A DNA stretch of 64,000 nt, from the NCBI RefSeq assembly GCF_000016185.1, contig NC_011420.2, forward strand, positions 1,570,501 through 1,634,500, in the 5' to 3' direction. A program made the translations under genes and the position numbers. Numbering within the stretch: position 1 is the first letter of the stretch; every line of letters begins with the position of its first letter. Below are positions 48,143-56,653 of this stretch, piece by piece. The stretch comes from Rhodospirillum centenum SW. GTDB lineage: Bacteria; Pseudomonadota; Alphaproteobacteria; Azospirillales; Azospirillaceae. The notes under the pieces were generated by a model, which was not told the origin of the DNA, did no database searches, and saw nothing but the letters and a program-made list of their open reading frames with translations.

Positions 48143-48880
48143 TCAGATCATGGCCATGCCGCCGTTGATGTGCAACGTCTGCCCGGTGACATAGGCCGCC
48201 TCCTCGCTGGCGAGATAGACCACGCCGGCGGCGATCTCCTCCGGCGTGCCCAGCCGCCCGGCGGGGATGCGCGACTGCATCGCCTCCTTCTGGGCGTCCG
48301 TCAGCACGTCGGTCATGGCGGTCTGGATCATGCCCGGGGCGACGCAGTTCACCGTGATGTTGCGGCTGGCGACCTCCTGGGCCAGGGCCTTGGTCAGGCC
48401 GATCATGCCGGCCTTGGACGCCGCATAGTTCACCTGCCCCGGATTGCCGGTGACGCCGACGACGGAGGTGATGCCGACGATGCGCCCCCAGCGGCGCTTC
48501 ATCATGCCCTTCACCACCGCGCGGGCGAGGCGGAAACCGGCCGTCAGGTTGACGTCCAGGACCGTCTGCCAGTCCTCGTCCTTCATCCGCAGCACCAGCG
48601 TGTCGCGGGTCAGGCCGGCATTGTTGACCAGGATGTCCACCTGCCCCAGCGCCGCCTCGGCATCCTTGGCAAGCTGCTCCACCGCGGCGGCGTCGGCCAG
48701 ATTGGCCGGGACGATGCGGGTGCGCTCGCCCAGCTCGGCGGCCAGAGCCTCCAGCGAGGCGACCTTGGTGCCGTGCAGGGCGACGGTGGCGCCGCGGGCG
48801 TGCAGCGCCCGGGCGATGGCGGCGCCGATGCCGCCCGAGGCGCCGGTGACCAGGGCGGACTTGCCGGTCAGGTCGAACAT
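48143..48880 (-). CDS. fabG: 3-oxoacyl-[acyl-carrier-protein] reductase
   Basis: NADPH-dependent reductase of the fatty-acid cycle, 245 aa. SALVTGASGGIGAAIARAL (cofactor), NNAGLTRDTLVLRM, catalytic Ser-Tyr-Lys in ITSVVGVTGNPGQVNYAASK, and PGMIQTAMT. Ends INGGMAMI, typical for FabG. 25 nt after fabD. Confidence 0.97.
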   Translation of the reverse strand: MFDLTGKSALVTGASGGIGAAIARALHARGATVALHGTKVASLEALAAELGERTRIVPANLADAAAVEQLAKDAEAALGQVDILVNNAGLTRDTLVLRMKDEDWQTVLDVNLTAGFRLARAVVKGMMKRRWGRIVGITSVVGVTGNPGQVNYAASKAGMIGLTKALAQEVASRNITVNCVAPGMIQTAMTDVLTDAQKEAMQSRIPAGRLGTPEEIAAGVVYLASEEAAYVTGQTLHINGGMAMI

Positions 48881-48905
48881 GGGGGTCTCCTCGCGGTTCG
48901 GCGGA

Positions 48906-49841
48906 TCAGGCGTTCAGAAAGGTCTCGACGTCGGCCGGGGTGCCGACGGAGGTGGCGGCGATCTCCTTGTCGATGCGCTTGACGAGCCCGGCCAGCACCT
49001 TGCCCGCGCCCAGCTCGACCGCCTCGGTCACGCCCTGCTGCTTCATGTAGGCGACGCTCTCGCGCCAGCGGACCATGCCGGTGACCTGCTGCACCAGCAG
49101 CCCGCGGATCGCCTCCGGATCGGTCACCGCGGCGGCGGTCACGTTGGCGACCAGCGGCACGCGCGGCGCCTTCAGGGTCACACCGGCCAGCGCCTCGGCC
49201 ATGGCGTCCGCTGCCGGCTGCATCAGCGGGCAGTGGAAGGGGGCGGACACCGGCAGCAGCACGGCGCGCTTGAAGCCGCGCTCGGCCGCCAGTCGGATGG
49301 CGCGCTCCACGGCACCCTTGTGGCCGCTGACGACCACCTGTCCGGGAGCATTGTCGTTGGCGGTGGTGCAGACCTCGCCCTCTGCCGCCGCGGCCGCGAT
49401 CTCCTGTGCCGCCTCCAGATCGGCTCCCAGGATGGCGGCCATGGCGCCGACACCGACCGGCACCGCCTTCTGCATGGACCGGCCGCGCAGCTTCAGAAGG
49501 CGCGCGGTATCGGCGAGGCTCAGCGTTCCGGCGGCACACAGGGCGGAGTATTCGCCGAGCGAATGGCCGGCCACGAAGGCGGCGGAGCGGGCCAGATCGA
49601 CCCCGCCGGCCTCCAGCACCCGCAGCACCGCGACCGACACGGCCATCAGCGCCGGCTGGGCGTTCTCGGTCAGGGTGAGCTGGTCCTCCGGCCCCTCGAA
49701 CATCAGGGCGGAGAGCTTCTGGCCCAGGGCCTCGTCCACCTCCTGGAAGGTGTCGCGGGCAATCTCGAAGGCGCCGGCAAGCTCGCGGCCCATGCCGACG
49801 GCCTGGCTGCCCTGTCCGGGGAAGACGAACGCGCGGGTCAT
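48906..49841 (-). CDS. fabD: Malonyl-CoA:ACP transacylase
   Basis: Loads malonate on ACP. 311 aa from MTRAFVFPGQGSQAVGMG (start moved in from a longer frame beginning 49880). The active-site Ser is in GHSLGEYSALCAAG and the partner His in SAPFHCPLMQPA. First gene of the fabD-fabG pair. Confidence 0.96.
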   Translation of the reverse strand: MTRAFVFPGQGSQAVGMGRELAGAFEIARDTFQEVDEALGQKLSALMFEGPEDQLTLTENAQPALMAVSVAVLRVLEAGGVDLARSAAFVAGHSLGEYSALCAAGTLSLADTARLLKLRGRSMQKAVPVGVGAMAAILGADLEAAQEIAAAAAEGEVCTTANDNAPGQVVVSGHKGAVERAIRLAAERGFKRAVLLPVSAPFHCPLMQPAADAMAEALAGVTLKAPRVPLVANVTAAAVTDPEAIRGLLVQQVTGMVRWRESVAYMKQQGVTEAVELGAGKVLAGLVKRIDKEIAATSVGTPADVETFLNA

Positions 49842-49894
49842 CTGGCTTCCGTTCCTCTGGGCTTTCGGGATCGGGCCCATGGCAGTTGCAGACG

Positions 49895-49918
49895 GGGCCG
49901 GTGCGCTGGCACCGGCCC
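49895..49918 (-). promoter_or_regulatory. Stable hairpin in the fabD leader
   Basis: 10-bp perfect stem GGGCCGGTGC / GCACCGGCCC with a tetraloop, between the promoter and the fabD start. Could modulate expression; no U-run. Confidence 0.4.
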
Positions 49919-49934
49919 TCGGAAAGTCGCGCCC

Positions 49935-49962
49935 TTGATAGCGTCTCGGACCGCCAAGTCAA
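49935..49962 (-). promoter_or_regulatory. Predicted promoter of fabD
   Basis: On the minus strand TTGACT (complement of 49957-49962), 16-nt spacer, TATCAA (complement of 49935-49940), about 95 nt from the fabD ATG. Confidence 0.55.
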
Positions 49963-49985
49963 GCCGCGTCGGCCGACACTGTCTC

Positions 49986-50013
49986 TTGTGCCCTGCGGCG
50001 ATTTGTGTATAGT
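49986..50013 (+). promoter_or_regulatory. Predicted promoter of the rpsF operon
   Basis: TTGTGC (49986-49991), 16-nt spacer, TATAGT (50008-50013), giving a leader of about 115 nt before rpsF. The leader may hold the S6:S18 autoregulatory structure known upstream of rpsF in other bacteria, but I could not confirm it. Confidence 0.55.
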
Positions 50014-50133
50014 CGCCGGCTTCCGTAACCCCGCCGACGCCCGCCAAGCGCCGGCTAGGTCCGTGCGGCCGCAGGTTCCCCCGGTAACGGTCCGGAGCCG
50101 GGCGGCGGACCGTGAACAGCCAAGGGGAGTCAC

Positions 50134-50625
50134 ATGGCACTCTACGAGACGATCCTGATCGCGCGTCAGGACATCACCGCCTCGCAGGTGGAGGGTCTGA
50201 CCGAGACCTTCACCGGCATTCTCAAGGAGAATGGCGGCGAGGTGAAGAAGGTGGAGCAGTGGGGTCTCAAGACCCTCACCTACCGGATCAAGAAGAACCG
50301 CAAGGCCCACTACGTCTATATCGGCCACGAGGCGCCGGCTGCCGCCGTCGCCGAGATGGAGCGCAACATGTCCATCAACGAGGACGTGCTGCGGTTCATG
50401 ACCGTGAAGGTCGAGAAGATCGAAGAAGGCCAGACGGCCATGCTCACCAACAAGGGCGAGCGCAGCGAGCGCGGCCCCCGTGGTGGCTTCGGCGACCGTG
50501 GTCCGCGCCGCGACTTCGGCGACCGCGGCCCGCGCCGCGACTTCGGTGACCGCGGTCCGCGCCGTGACGGCGACGGTCCCCGCGCCGAGGGTGGCCGCAA
50601 CGAAGGTGAAGGAGACCGCGCATGA
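50134..50625 (+). CDS. rpsF: 30S ribosomal protein S6 with repetitive basic tail
   Basis: 163 aa. AAGGGGAG precedes the ATG. Residues 1-105 are ordinary S6 ([20 protein letters not shown], then [18 protein letters not shown]). The rest is an extension with three tandem FGDRGPRRD units (residues 119-145), encoded by three 27-bp repeats, then a Gly/Glu/Arg tail. It overlaps rpsR by 4 nt. Confidence 0.97.
   Translation: MALYETILIARQDITASQVEGLTETFTGILKENGGEVKKVEQWGLKTLTYRIKKNRKAHYVYIGHEAPAAAVAEMERNMSINEDVLRFMTVKVEKIEEGQTAMLTNKGERSERGPRGGFGDRGPRRDFGDRGPRRDFGDRGPRRDGDGPRAEGGRNEGEGDRA
50488..50568 (+). repeat. 27-bp tandem repeat x3 inside rpsF
   Basis: Units begin at 50488, 50515 and 50542, each coding FGDRGPRRD. 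They differ only at synonymous sites, which suggests selection at the protein level after duplication. Confidence 0.85.
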
Positions 50626-50891
50626 ACGCCGAACGTACCCCCGGCGCCGGCCCCCGTGGTGGTGGCGGTCGCCGCCCCTTCTTCCGCCGTCGGAAGACCT
50701 GCCCCTTCTCCGGCCCCAACGCGCCGGCGATCGACTACAAGGACGTGAAGCTGCTGTCGCGCTTCATCTCCGAGCGGGGCAAGATCGTCCCGTCCCGCAT
50801 CACCGCCGTGTCGGCCAAGAAGCAGCGTGAACTCGCGCGCGCCATCAAGCGCGCCCGTTTCCTCGCTCTCCTGCCGTACGTGGTGAAGTGA
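50622..50891 (+). CDS. rpsR: 30S ribosomal protein S18
   Basis: 89 aa. Core [62 protein letters not shown] is complete; the N-terminal 20 residues are Gly/Arg-rich. Start overlaps the rpsF stop (ATGA), so S6 and S18 are made coupled. Confidence 0.97.
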   Translation: MNAERTPGAGPRGGGGRRPFFRRRKTCPFSGPNAPAIDYKDVKLLSRFISERGKIVPSRITAVSAKKQRELARAIKRARFLALLPYVVK

Positions 50892-50916
50892 GCGGCTCTG
50901 GCAAAGGAGAACTGAC

Positions 50917-51480
50917 ATGGACGTGATCCTGCTGGAGCGGGTCGAGAAGCTGGGCCAGATGGGCCAGGTCGTGAAGGTGAAGCCCGGCTTCGCCCGCAAC
51001 TTCCTGCTGCCGCAGAAGAAGGCCCTGCGCGCCACCAAGGAGAATCTCGCCTACTTCGAGACCCAGAAGGCCCGCCTTGAGGCGCGCAATCTGGAGCTGC
51101 GCAAGGAGGCCGAGCAGGTCGCCGGCTCGATGGGGAACGTCTCCGTCGTCATCACCCGGCAGTCGGGCGAAACGGGCCAGCTCTATGGCTCCGTCTCCTC
51201 GCGCGACATCGCCGACGCGCTGGCCGAGAAGCAGATCCAGGTCGAACGTCGTCAGGTCGCCATCGACCAGCCGATCAAGACCCTGGGCCTGTTCCCGGTC
51301 CGCATCGTTCTGCACCCGGAAGTCTTCGTGACGATCACCGTCAACGTCGCCCGGTCGGCCGACGAGGCCGAGCTGCAGGCGCAGCGCGGCGGCATGGTGA
51401 CCGGCCTCCGCGAGGAGGACGAGGAGGAAGAGGTGGAGGAGACGGCCACGGAGGAAGGCGGCGAGGAAACCGCCGCCTGA
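50917..51480 (+). CDS. rplI: 50S ribosomal protein L9
   Basis: 187 aa, third gene of rpsF-rpsR-rplI. [37 protein letters not shown] is the rRNA-binding domain; the long central helix and C-terminal domain follow. An acidic tail ([22 protein letters not shown]) extends past the usual end. AAAGGAGA precedes the ATG. Confidence 0.97.
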   Translation: MDVILLERVEKLGQMGQVVKVKPGFARNFLLPQKKALRATKENLAYFETQKARLEARNLELRKEAEQVAGSMGNVSVVITRQSGETGQLYGSVSSRDIADALAEKQIQVERRQVAIDQPIKTLGLFPVRIVLHPEVFVTITVNVARSADEAELQAQRGGMVTGLREEDEEEEVEETATEEGGEETAA

Positions 51481-51489
51481 TCCAGGCCC

Positions 51490-51534
51490 GACCTCGGTCG
51501 GTTCGACCCCTGTCGATCTGACCTCTGTCGAAAA
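51490..51534 (+). repeat. 15-bp tandem repeat x3 after rplI
   Basis: GACCTCGGTCGGTTC, GACCCCTGTCGATCT and GACCTCTGTCGAAAA, head to tail, directly before the terminator. Confidence 0.65.
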
Positions 51535-51566
51535 GACGGCGCGTCCCCCGGGGCGCGCCGTTTTCG
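51531..51566 (+). terminator. Rho-independent terminator of the rpsF operon
   Basis: AAAA, stem ACGGCGCG / CGCGCCGT with inner C-G pairs, then TTTTCGTT. A-run and U-run make it potentially bidirectional. Confidence 0.85.
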
Positions 51567-51732
51567 TTCGGGTTACCCCTTCCGCGCCGGCTCCGGCACG
51601 TGACGGCCGTTGATCCCCGCCGGACGGCTCCCTACCTGGAAACGCGGATGCGTGGCGAGCCTGCGTCCGCCGCTGACCGTCGCCTGCCGCGCGTCCGCCG
51701 AAAGTCCGATGGACCGATGCCGGAGGTCGCCC

Positions 51733-52992
51733 GTGCTGCTCGCCCGCATGTTCGACGCCCTGATCGTCACCGGCCGCCTGACGCTGATCGACGCCGACGG
51801 CCGCCGCTGGGAGTTCGGTGACGGCGACACGCCGCCGGCATCCCCAGACGCCCCTCCCCCCGAGAGCCATCCTGTCGTCCGCCTGCACGACCGCGCGCTG
51901 CACTGGAAGCTGGCGCTGAATCCGGGCCTGTATGCCGGCGAAGCCTACATGGATGGCGCGCTGACCCTGGACCGGGGCGGCATCCACGATCTGATCGCGC
52001 TCGTCCTGCGCAATGCCGGCGGCGGCGGCTACGGCCGCTGGGACGCGCTGCGCGACCGTGTCCGCCCCCTGCTGCGGTGGCTGCGCCAGATCAACCCGGC
52101 CGCCCGCTCCCGGCGCAACGTGGCCCACCACTATGACCTGTCGGAACAGCTCTACGCCCTCTTCCTCGACCCCGATCTCCAGTACTCCTGCGCCTACTTC
52201 ACCGAGCCCGGCCTGAGCCTGGAGGAAGCGCAGGCAGCGAAGAAGCGGCACATCGCCGCCAAGCTGCTGCTGCGCCCCGGCCAGCGCGTGCTGGACATCG
52301 GCTGTGGCTGGGGCGGGCTGGCGCTCCATCTCGCCCGCGCGGCCGACGTGGAGGTGACGGGCGTGACCCTCTCGCAGGAACAGCTTGCCATCGCCCGCCG
52401 CCGGGCGGAGGAGGCGGGTCTGTCCGACCGGGTGCGCTTCGAGCTGGCGGACTACCGCCGGCTCAAGGGGCGCTTCGATCGCATCGTTTCGGTCGGCATG
52501 TTCGAGCATGTCGGGCTGCCGCACTACGACACCTTCTTCGCCACGGCCCGGGACCTGCTGAGCGAGGACGGGGTCATGCTGCTGCATGCCATCGGCCGGC
52601 TGGAGGGGCCGGGCAGCACCAGCCCCTGGCTGCGCCGCTACATCTTCCCCGGCGGCTACTCCCCCGCCCTGTCGGAGGTGCTGCCGGCGATCGAACGCTC
52701 CGGTCTCTACCTCACCGACATGGAGATCCTGCGCCTGCACTATGCCGAGACGCTGCGCCACTGGCGGGAGCGGTTCCTGGCGAACCGGGACAAGGCGGCG
52801 CGGCTCTACGACGAGCGGTTCTGCCGGATGTGGGAGTTCTACCTGGCCGGCTGCGAAGGGGCTTTCCGTTACCAGGGCCACATGGTCTGGCAGGCGCAGC
52901 TCGCCCGCCGCCTGGACGCGGTGCCGCTGACGCGCGACTATGTCCAGCAAACGGAGACCGCGACGATCCCTGCCAAGGGCCTTGCCGCCTGA
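51733..52992 (+). CDS. cfa: Cyclopropane-fatty-acyl-phospholipid synthase
   Basis: Adds a methylene from SAM across lipid double bonds. The GTG at 51733 is chosen because GGAGG lies 6 nt upstream; 419 aa. Substrate-binding N-terminal part (LHWKLALNPGLYAGEAYMDG), then SAM motif VLDIGCGWGGLALHLAR, VTGVTLSQEQLAIA, SVGMFEHVG and YIFPGGYSP. Stand-alone gene with its own ribosome site. Confidence 0.94.
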   Translation: MLLARMFDALIVTGRLTLIDADGRRWEFGDGDTPPASPDAPPPESHPVVRLHDRALHWKLALNPGLYAGEAYMDGALTLDRGGIHDLIALVLRNAGGGGYGRWDALRDRVRPLLRWLRQINPAARSRRNVAHHYDLSEQLYALFLDPDLQYSCAYFTEPGLSLEEAQAAKKRHIAAKLLLRPGQRVLDIGCGWGGLALHLARAADVEVTGVTLSQEQLAIARRRAEEAGLSDRVRFELADYRRLKGRFDRIVSVGMFEHVGLPHYDTFFATARDLLSEDGVMLLHAIGRLEGPGSTSPWLRRYIFPGGYSPALSEVLPAIERSGLYLTDMEILRLHYAETLRHWRERFLANRDKAARLYDERFCRMWEFYLAGCEGAFRYQGHMVWQAQLARRLDAVPLTRDYVQQTETATIPAKGLAA

Positions 52993-53089
52993 GGCGGTTG
53001 CGGCGCTTATCCACAATATTGTCCACCTGCTGTGCACGGTTTGCACGGGCGGTTTCCTGCGGACGGGTTAGTCTCCCCGGCCCGCCCGC

Positions 53090-53098
53090 TGTTACACT
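53090..53098 (+). promoter_or_regulatory. Extended -10 candidate before dnaB
   Basis: TGTTACACT fits TGnTATAAT with two mismatches. The dnaB ATG follows after 6 nt without a Shine-Dalgarno sequence, implying a leaderless mRNA if used. Confidence 0.35.
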
Positions 53099-53104
53099 GG
53101 CACC

Positions 53105-54604
53105 ATGGAAACCAGACTGCTCGATCCGCCCGCCGACGCCGGCGACCGGCACCTGTCCTACCGCGTTCCGCCCCACAACGAGGAGGCGGAACAGGCACTG
53201 CTGGGCGCCATCCTGGTCAACAACAAGGCCTACGAGAAGGTCGGGGAGTTCCTCCGCCCCGAACACTTCTTCTTTCCCGAGAACCAGAAGATCTTCCGGG
53301 CCTGCGCGACCCTGGTCGACCGCGGCCAGGTGGCGAACCCGATCACGCTGAAGTCCTATTTCGAGCAGGACGCCGATATCCGGGAGATCGGCGGCACCGA
53401 GTATCTGGCGCGCCTCGCCGCGGCCATCGTCACGGTGCCGAACGCCGAGGATTACGGCCGCATCATCCACGAATCCTATCTGCGCCGGCAGCTCATCGAG
53501 GTCGGCGAGGAGATGGTGAACACCGCCTACAAGCACGAACTGGACATCTCCGCCGGAGACCAGATCGAGGAGGCGGAGAAGAAGCTGTTCGAGCTGGCGT
53601 CCTTCGGCGACGTGCGCGGCGACTTCATCCCGTTCGAGCGCGCCCTGGCCGCCGCGATCAACACGGCGGAGGCCGCGTTCCGCCGCTCCAGCCACGTCAC
53701 CGGCGTGACCACCGGCCTGCGCGACATCGACATCAAGCTGGGCGGCCTGCATCCGTCGGACCTGCTGATCCTCGCCGGCCGCCCCTCCATGGGCAAGACC
53801 GCGCTGGCCACCAACATCGCCTTCAACTCGGCCAAGGCCTGGATGACCAGCGGCGGCAAGGAGGGGGCGCCGGTCGGCTTCTTCTCCCTGGAAATGAGCG
53901 CCGAGCAGCTCGCCATGCGTATCCTCGCCGACCAGGCGGAGGTGAGCGGCGACAAGATCCGGCGCGGCGAGATCGCGGCCAGCGACTTCCCGAAGTTCGT
54001 CGAGGCGAGCCAGTATCTCAGCCGCGTCCCCTTCTTCGTGGACGACACGCCGGCGCTCAGCATCTCCGCCGTGCGGACGCGCTGCCGCCGGCTGAAGCGG
54101 ACCCAGGGCCTGGGCCTGATCGTGGTGGACTACCTCCAGCTCCTGCGCGGCAGCGGCTCCGCCCGGTCCGAGCAGAACCGCGTGCAGGAGATCTCCGAGA
54201 TCACCCGCGGCCTGAAGGCCATCGCCAAGGAACTGGACGTGCCGGTGCTGGCCCTGTCGCAGCTCTCCCGCTCGGTCGAGCAGCGCGAGGACAAGCGGCC
54301 CCAGCTTTCGGACCTGCGCGAATCGGGCTCCATCGAGCAGGACGCCGACGTCGTGATGTTCGTCTTCCGCGAACAGTACTACCTGGAGCGCGCCGAGCCG
54401 TCCCGCCGTCCGGACGAATCCGACGACAAGTACAACGACCGTTACCAGCGCTGGCAGGAGCGGCTGGGGCAGGTCCACAACACCGCCGAAGTCATCATCG
54501 GCAAGCAGCGCCACGGCCCTGTCGGCACCGTGAGGCTGTACTTCGACGGCAACTTCACCCGCTTCGGCGATCTGGATACGCATCACAGCAACTACGATGA
54601 CTGA
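53105..54604 (+). CDS. dnaB: Replicative DNA helicase
   Basis: Hexameric 5'-3' fork helicase, 499 aa. N-terminal domain opens RVPPHNEEAEQALLGAIL; RecA-like domain with Walker A LAGRPSMGKTALATNIA, Walker B LIVVDYLQLLRG, and QISRSVE-like LSQLSRSVEQREDKRPQLSDLRESGSIEQDAD. Overlaps alr by 8 nt, as commonly seen. Confidence 0.97.
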   Translation: METRLLDPPADAGDRHLSYRVPPHNEEAEQALLGAILVNNKAYEKVGEFLRPEHFFFPENQKIFRACATLVDRGQVANPITLKSYFEQDADIREIGGTEYLARLAAAIVTVPNAEDYGRIIHESYLRRQLIEVGEEMVNTAYKHELDISAGDQIEEAEKKLFELASFGDVRGDFIPFERALAAAINTAEAAFRRSSHVTGVTTGLRDIDIKLGGLHPSDLLILAGRPSMGKTALATNIAFNSAKAWMTSGGKEGAPVGFFSLEMSAEQLAMRILADQAEVSGDKIRRGEIAASDFPKFVEASQYLSRVPFFVDDTPALSISAVRTRCRRLKRTQGLGLIVVDYLQLLRGSGSARSEQNRVQEISEITRGLKAIAKELDVPVLALSQLSRSVEQREDKRPQLSDLRESGSIEQDADVVMFVFREQYYLERAEPSRRPDESDDKYNDRYQRWQERLGQVHNTAEVIIGKQRHGPVGTVRLYFDGNFTRFGDLDTHHSNYDD

Positions 54605-55751
54605 CCCGGTGATCCCGGCGCTGGACGGTGTTCCGTCCCGCGCCGGCGCCGTCCTGGTGATCGACCTGGGCGCGCTCGCGGCAAACTGGCGGGACCTCGC
54701 GGCCCGCGTCGCTCCCGCCGAATGCGGTGCCGTCGTCAAGGCCGACGCCTACGGCCTGGGCGCCGGCCCGGTGGCCCGGCGGCTCCTGGCGGAAGGGGCG
54801 CACACCTTCTTCGTGGCGGATACGGAGGCCGGCATGGCGCTGCGCACCGTGCTCCCGGCCATGCAGCCGGAGCCGCGCATCGTCGTGCTGCACGGGGTCC
54901 CGCCGGGAGCGGCGCCCGACCTTGCCGCGGCCCGCCTGCTGCCGGCCCTGAACACGTTGGGCGACCTGGAACGCTGGCGGGCGGAAGGGCAGCGGCGCGG
55001 CGCCCCCCTGCCCTGCTTCGTGCACATCGACACCGGGATGAACCGGCTGGGCCTGACCGCGGCCGAGCTGGACACCCTGGCCGGCGACGCCGACCGGCTG
55101 CTGGCCGGTGTCCGGGTTGAGAGCTGGATGAGCCATCTGGCCTGCGCCGACCATCCGGCCGATCCCATGACGAAGACGCAGCTCGGCCGGTTCCGCGCGG
55201 CGCTGGCCCGGCTGCCCGCGGCGCGCGCCAGCCTCGCCAACTCGGCCGGCATCTTCCACGGGCGCGACTACCATTTCGATCTGGTGCGGCCGGGCATCGC
55301 CCTGTACGGCCCGAACCCGGCCCCCTGGACGGAGAACCCGATGCGACCCGTCGTGCGGGTCTTCGCCCGTATCCACCAGGTCCGGCCGGTATCGGCGGGC
55401 GACACGGTGGGCTACGACGCCACGCACCGGATCGGGCGCCCGGGCCGCATCGCCGCCCTGGGCATGGGCTATGCCGACGGCTATCCCTGGGCGCTGTCCG
55501 GCCGGGGGGCGGCGCTGTTCGGCGGCGCCTACCGCGCGCCCCTGGTCGGCCGCGTCTCCATGGACCTGCTGACGGCCGACGTGACGGACGTGCCCGAACA
55601 GTTCCTCGCGGAGGGCGGCTGGGCCGAGGTGATCGGCCCGCACCGGCCGGTGGACACGGCGGCGACGGAGGCCGGCACCATCGGCTACGAGGTGCTGACC
55701 CGGCTCGGCAGCCGTTACCACCGGGTCCATCTGGACGGTCCGGGCGGCTGA
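54597..55751 (+). CDS. alr: Alanine racemase
   Basis: PLP enzyme making D-Ala for peptidoglycan; 384 aa. PLP lysine in AVVKADAYGLGAGPVARRL; catalytic Tyr region GDTVGYDATHRIG; ALGMGYADGYPW and GRVSMDLLTADVTD at the active site. ATG inside the end of dnaB, so translation is coupled. Confidence 0.96.
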   Translation: MTDPVIPALDGVPSRAGAVLVIDLGALAANWRDLAARVAPAECGAVVKADAYGLGAGPVARRLLAEGAHTFFVADTEAGMALRTVLPAMQPEPRIVVLHGVPPGAAPDLAAARLLPALNTLGDLERWRAEGQRRGAPLPCFVHIDTGMNRLGLTAAELDTLAGDADRLLAGVRVESWMSHLACADHPADPMTKTQLGRFRAALARLPAARASLANSAGIFHGRDYHFDLVRPGIALYGPNPAPWTENPMRPVVRVFARIHQVRPVSAGDTVGYDATHRIGRPGRIAALGMGYADGYPWALSGRGAALFGGAYRAPLVGRVSMDLLTADVTDVPEQFLAEGGWAEVIGPHRPVDTAATEAGTIGYEVLTRLGSRYHRVHLDGPGG

Positions 55752-55819
55752 CCGGACAGGGAAAGGCAGGCCGGGCCGTCCGAATCGGTGCGGACCGGGC
55801 GGAATCCGGCCCCCCGATA

Positions 55820-55825
55820 TTGACA
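55820..55825 (+). promoter_or_regulatory. TTGACA -35 element before mlaE
   Basis: Perfect TTGACA followed at 17 nt by TAGCCG, a poor -10. The TTG could also serve as a start of the mlaE frame, but a -35 role is more likely because the ATG at 55883 fits the family. Confidence 0.35.
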
Positions 55826-55882
55826 CCCGCGGTCACGGCGATTAGCCGTACCCTCGACTTCCCGGCAGACAGGGCACGACGG

Positions 55883-56653
55883 ATGGGTTTCATCGCCGGT
55901 ATCGGCCGCGCAACGCTGGTCTTCATGGAGGCGACGGGGCGTCTGGCCCTGTTCACCGCCATCGCCCTGTCGCACTGCCTGCGCCCGCCCTTCTATCTGC
56001 GGCACATCGGCCGGCAGATGATCGACATCGGCTACTATTCGCTGCCGGTGGTGGGGCTGACGGCGCTGTTCACCGGCATGGTGCTGGCGTTGCAGAGCTA
56101 CAGCGGCTTCAGCCGCTTCGAGGCGGAGAGCGCCATCGCCACGGTGGTGGTGCTGTCCATCACCCGTGAGCTGGGGCCCGTGCTGGCCGGCCTGATGGTG
56201 GCCGGCCGCATCGGCGCCGCCATGGCGGCCGAACTGGGCACCATGCGGGTGACCGAACAGGTGGACGCGCTGACCACCCTGTCCACCAACCCGTTCAAGT
56301 ATCTGGTGGTGCCCCGCCTGCTGGCCGGCACGCTGATGCTGCCGCTTCTGGTGCTGGTGGCCGACATCATCGGCGTGTTCGGCGGTTTCCTGGTCGGGGT
56401 CTACCGCCTGAACTTCAATGCCGGCGGCTACATCACCAGCACCTGGAAGTACCTGGAGGTGATGGACGTCGTGTCGGGCCTCGTGAAGGCGGGCGCCTTC
56501 GGCTTCGCCATCTCGCTGATGGGCTGCTACCACGGCTACCATTCGCGGGGTGGCGCGCAGGGAGTGGGTGCGGCGACGACCAACGCCGTCGTCTCCGCCT
56601 CCATCCTGATCCTGGTCCTGAACTACCTGCTCACGGGGATCTTCTTCTCATGA
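55883..56653 (+). CDS. mlaE: ABC transporter permease, MlaE family
   Basis: 256-aa permease of the Mla phospholipid-transport type. Five to six hydrophobic helices, conserved MIDIGYYSLPVVGLTALFTGMVLALQSY and AAMAAELGTMRVTEQVDALTTLSTNPFKYLVVPRLLA. It overlaps mlaF by 4 nt (ATGA). No MCE-domain (MlaD) gene follows in this locus. Confidence 0.93.
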   Translation: MGFIAGIGRATLVFMEATGRLALFTAIALSHCLRPPFYLRHIGRQMIDIGYYSLPVVGLTALFTGMVLALQSYSGFSRFEAESAIATVVVLSITRELGPVLAGLMVAGRIGAAMAAELGTMRVTEQVDALTTLSTNPFKYLVVPRLLAGTLMLPLLVLVADIIGVFGGFLVGVYRLNFNAGGYITSTWKYLEVMDVVSGLVKAGAFGFAISLMGCYHGYHSRGGAQGVGAATTNAVVSASILILVLNYLLTGIFFS

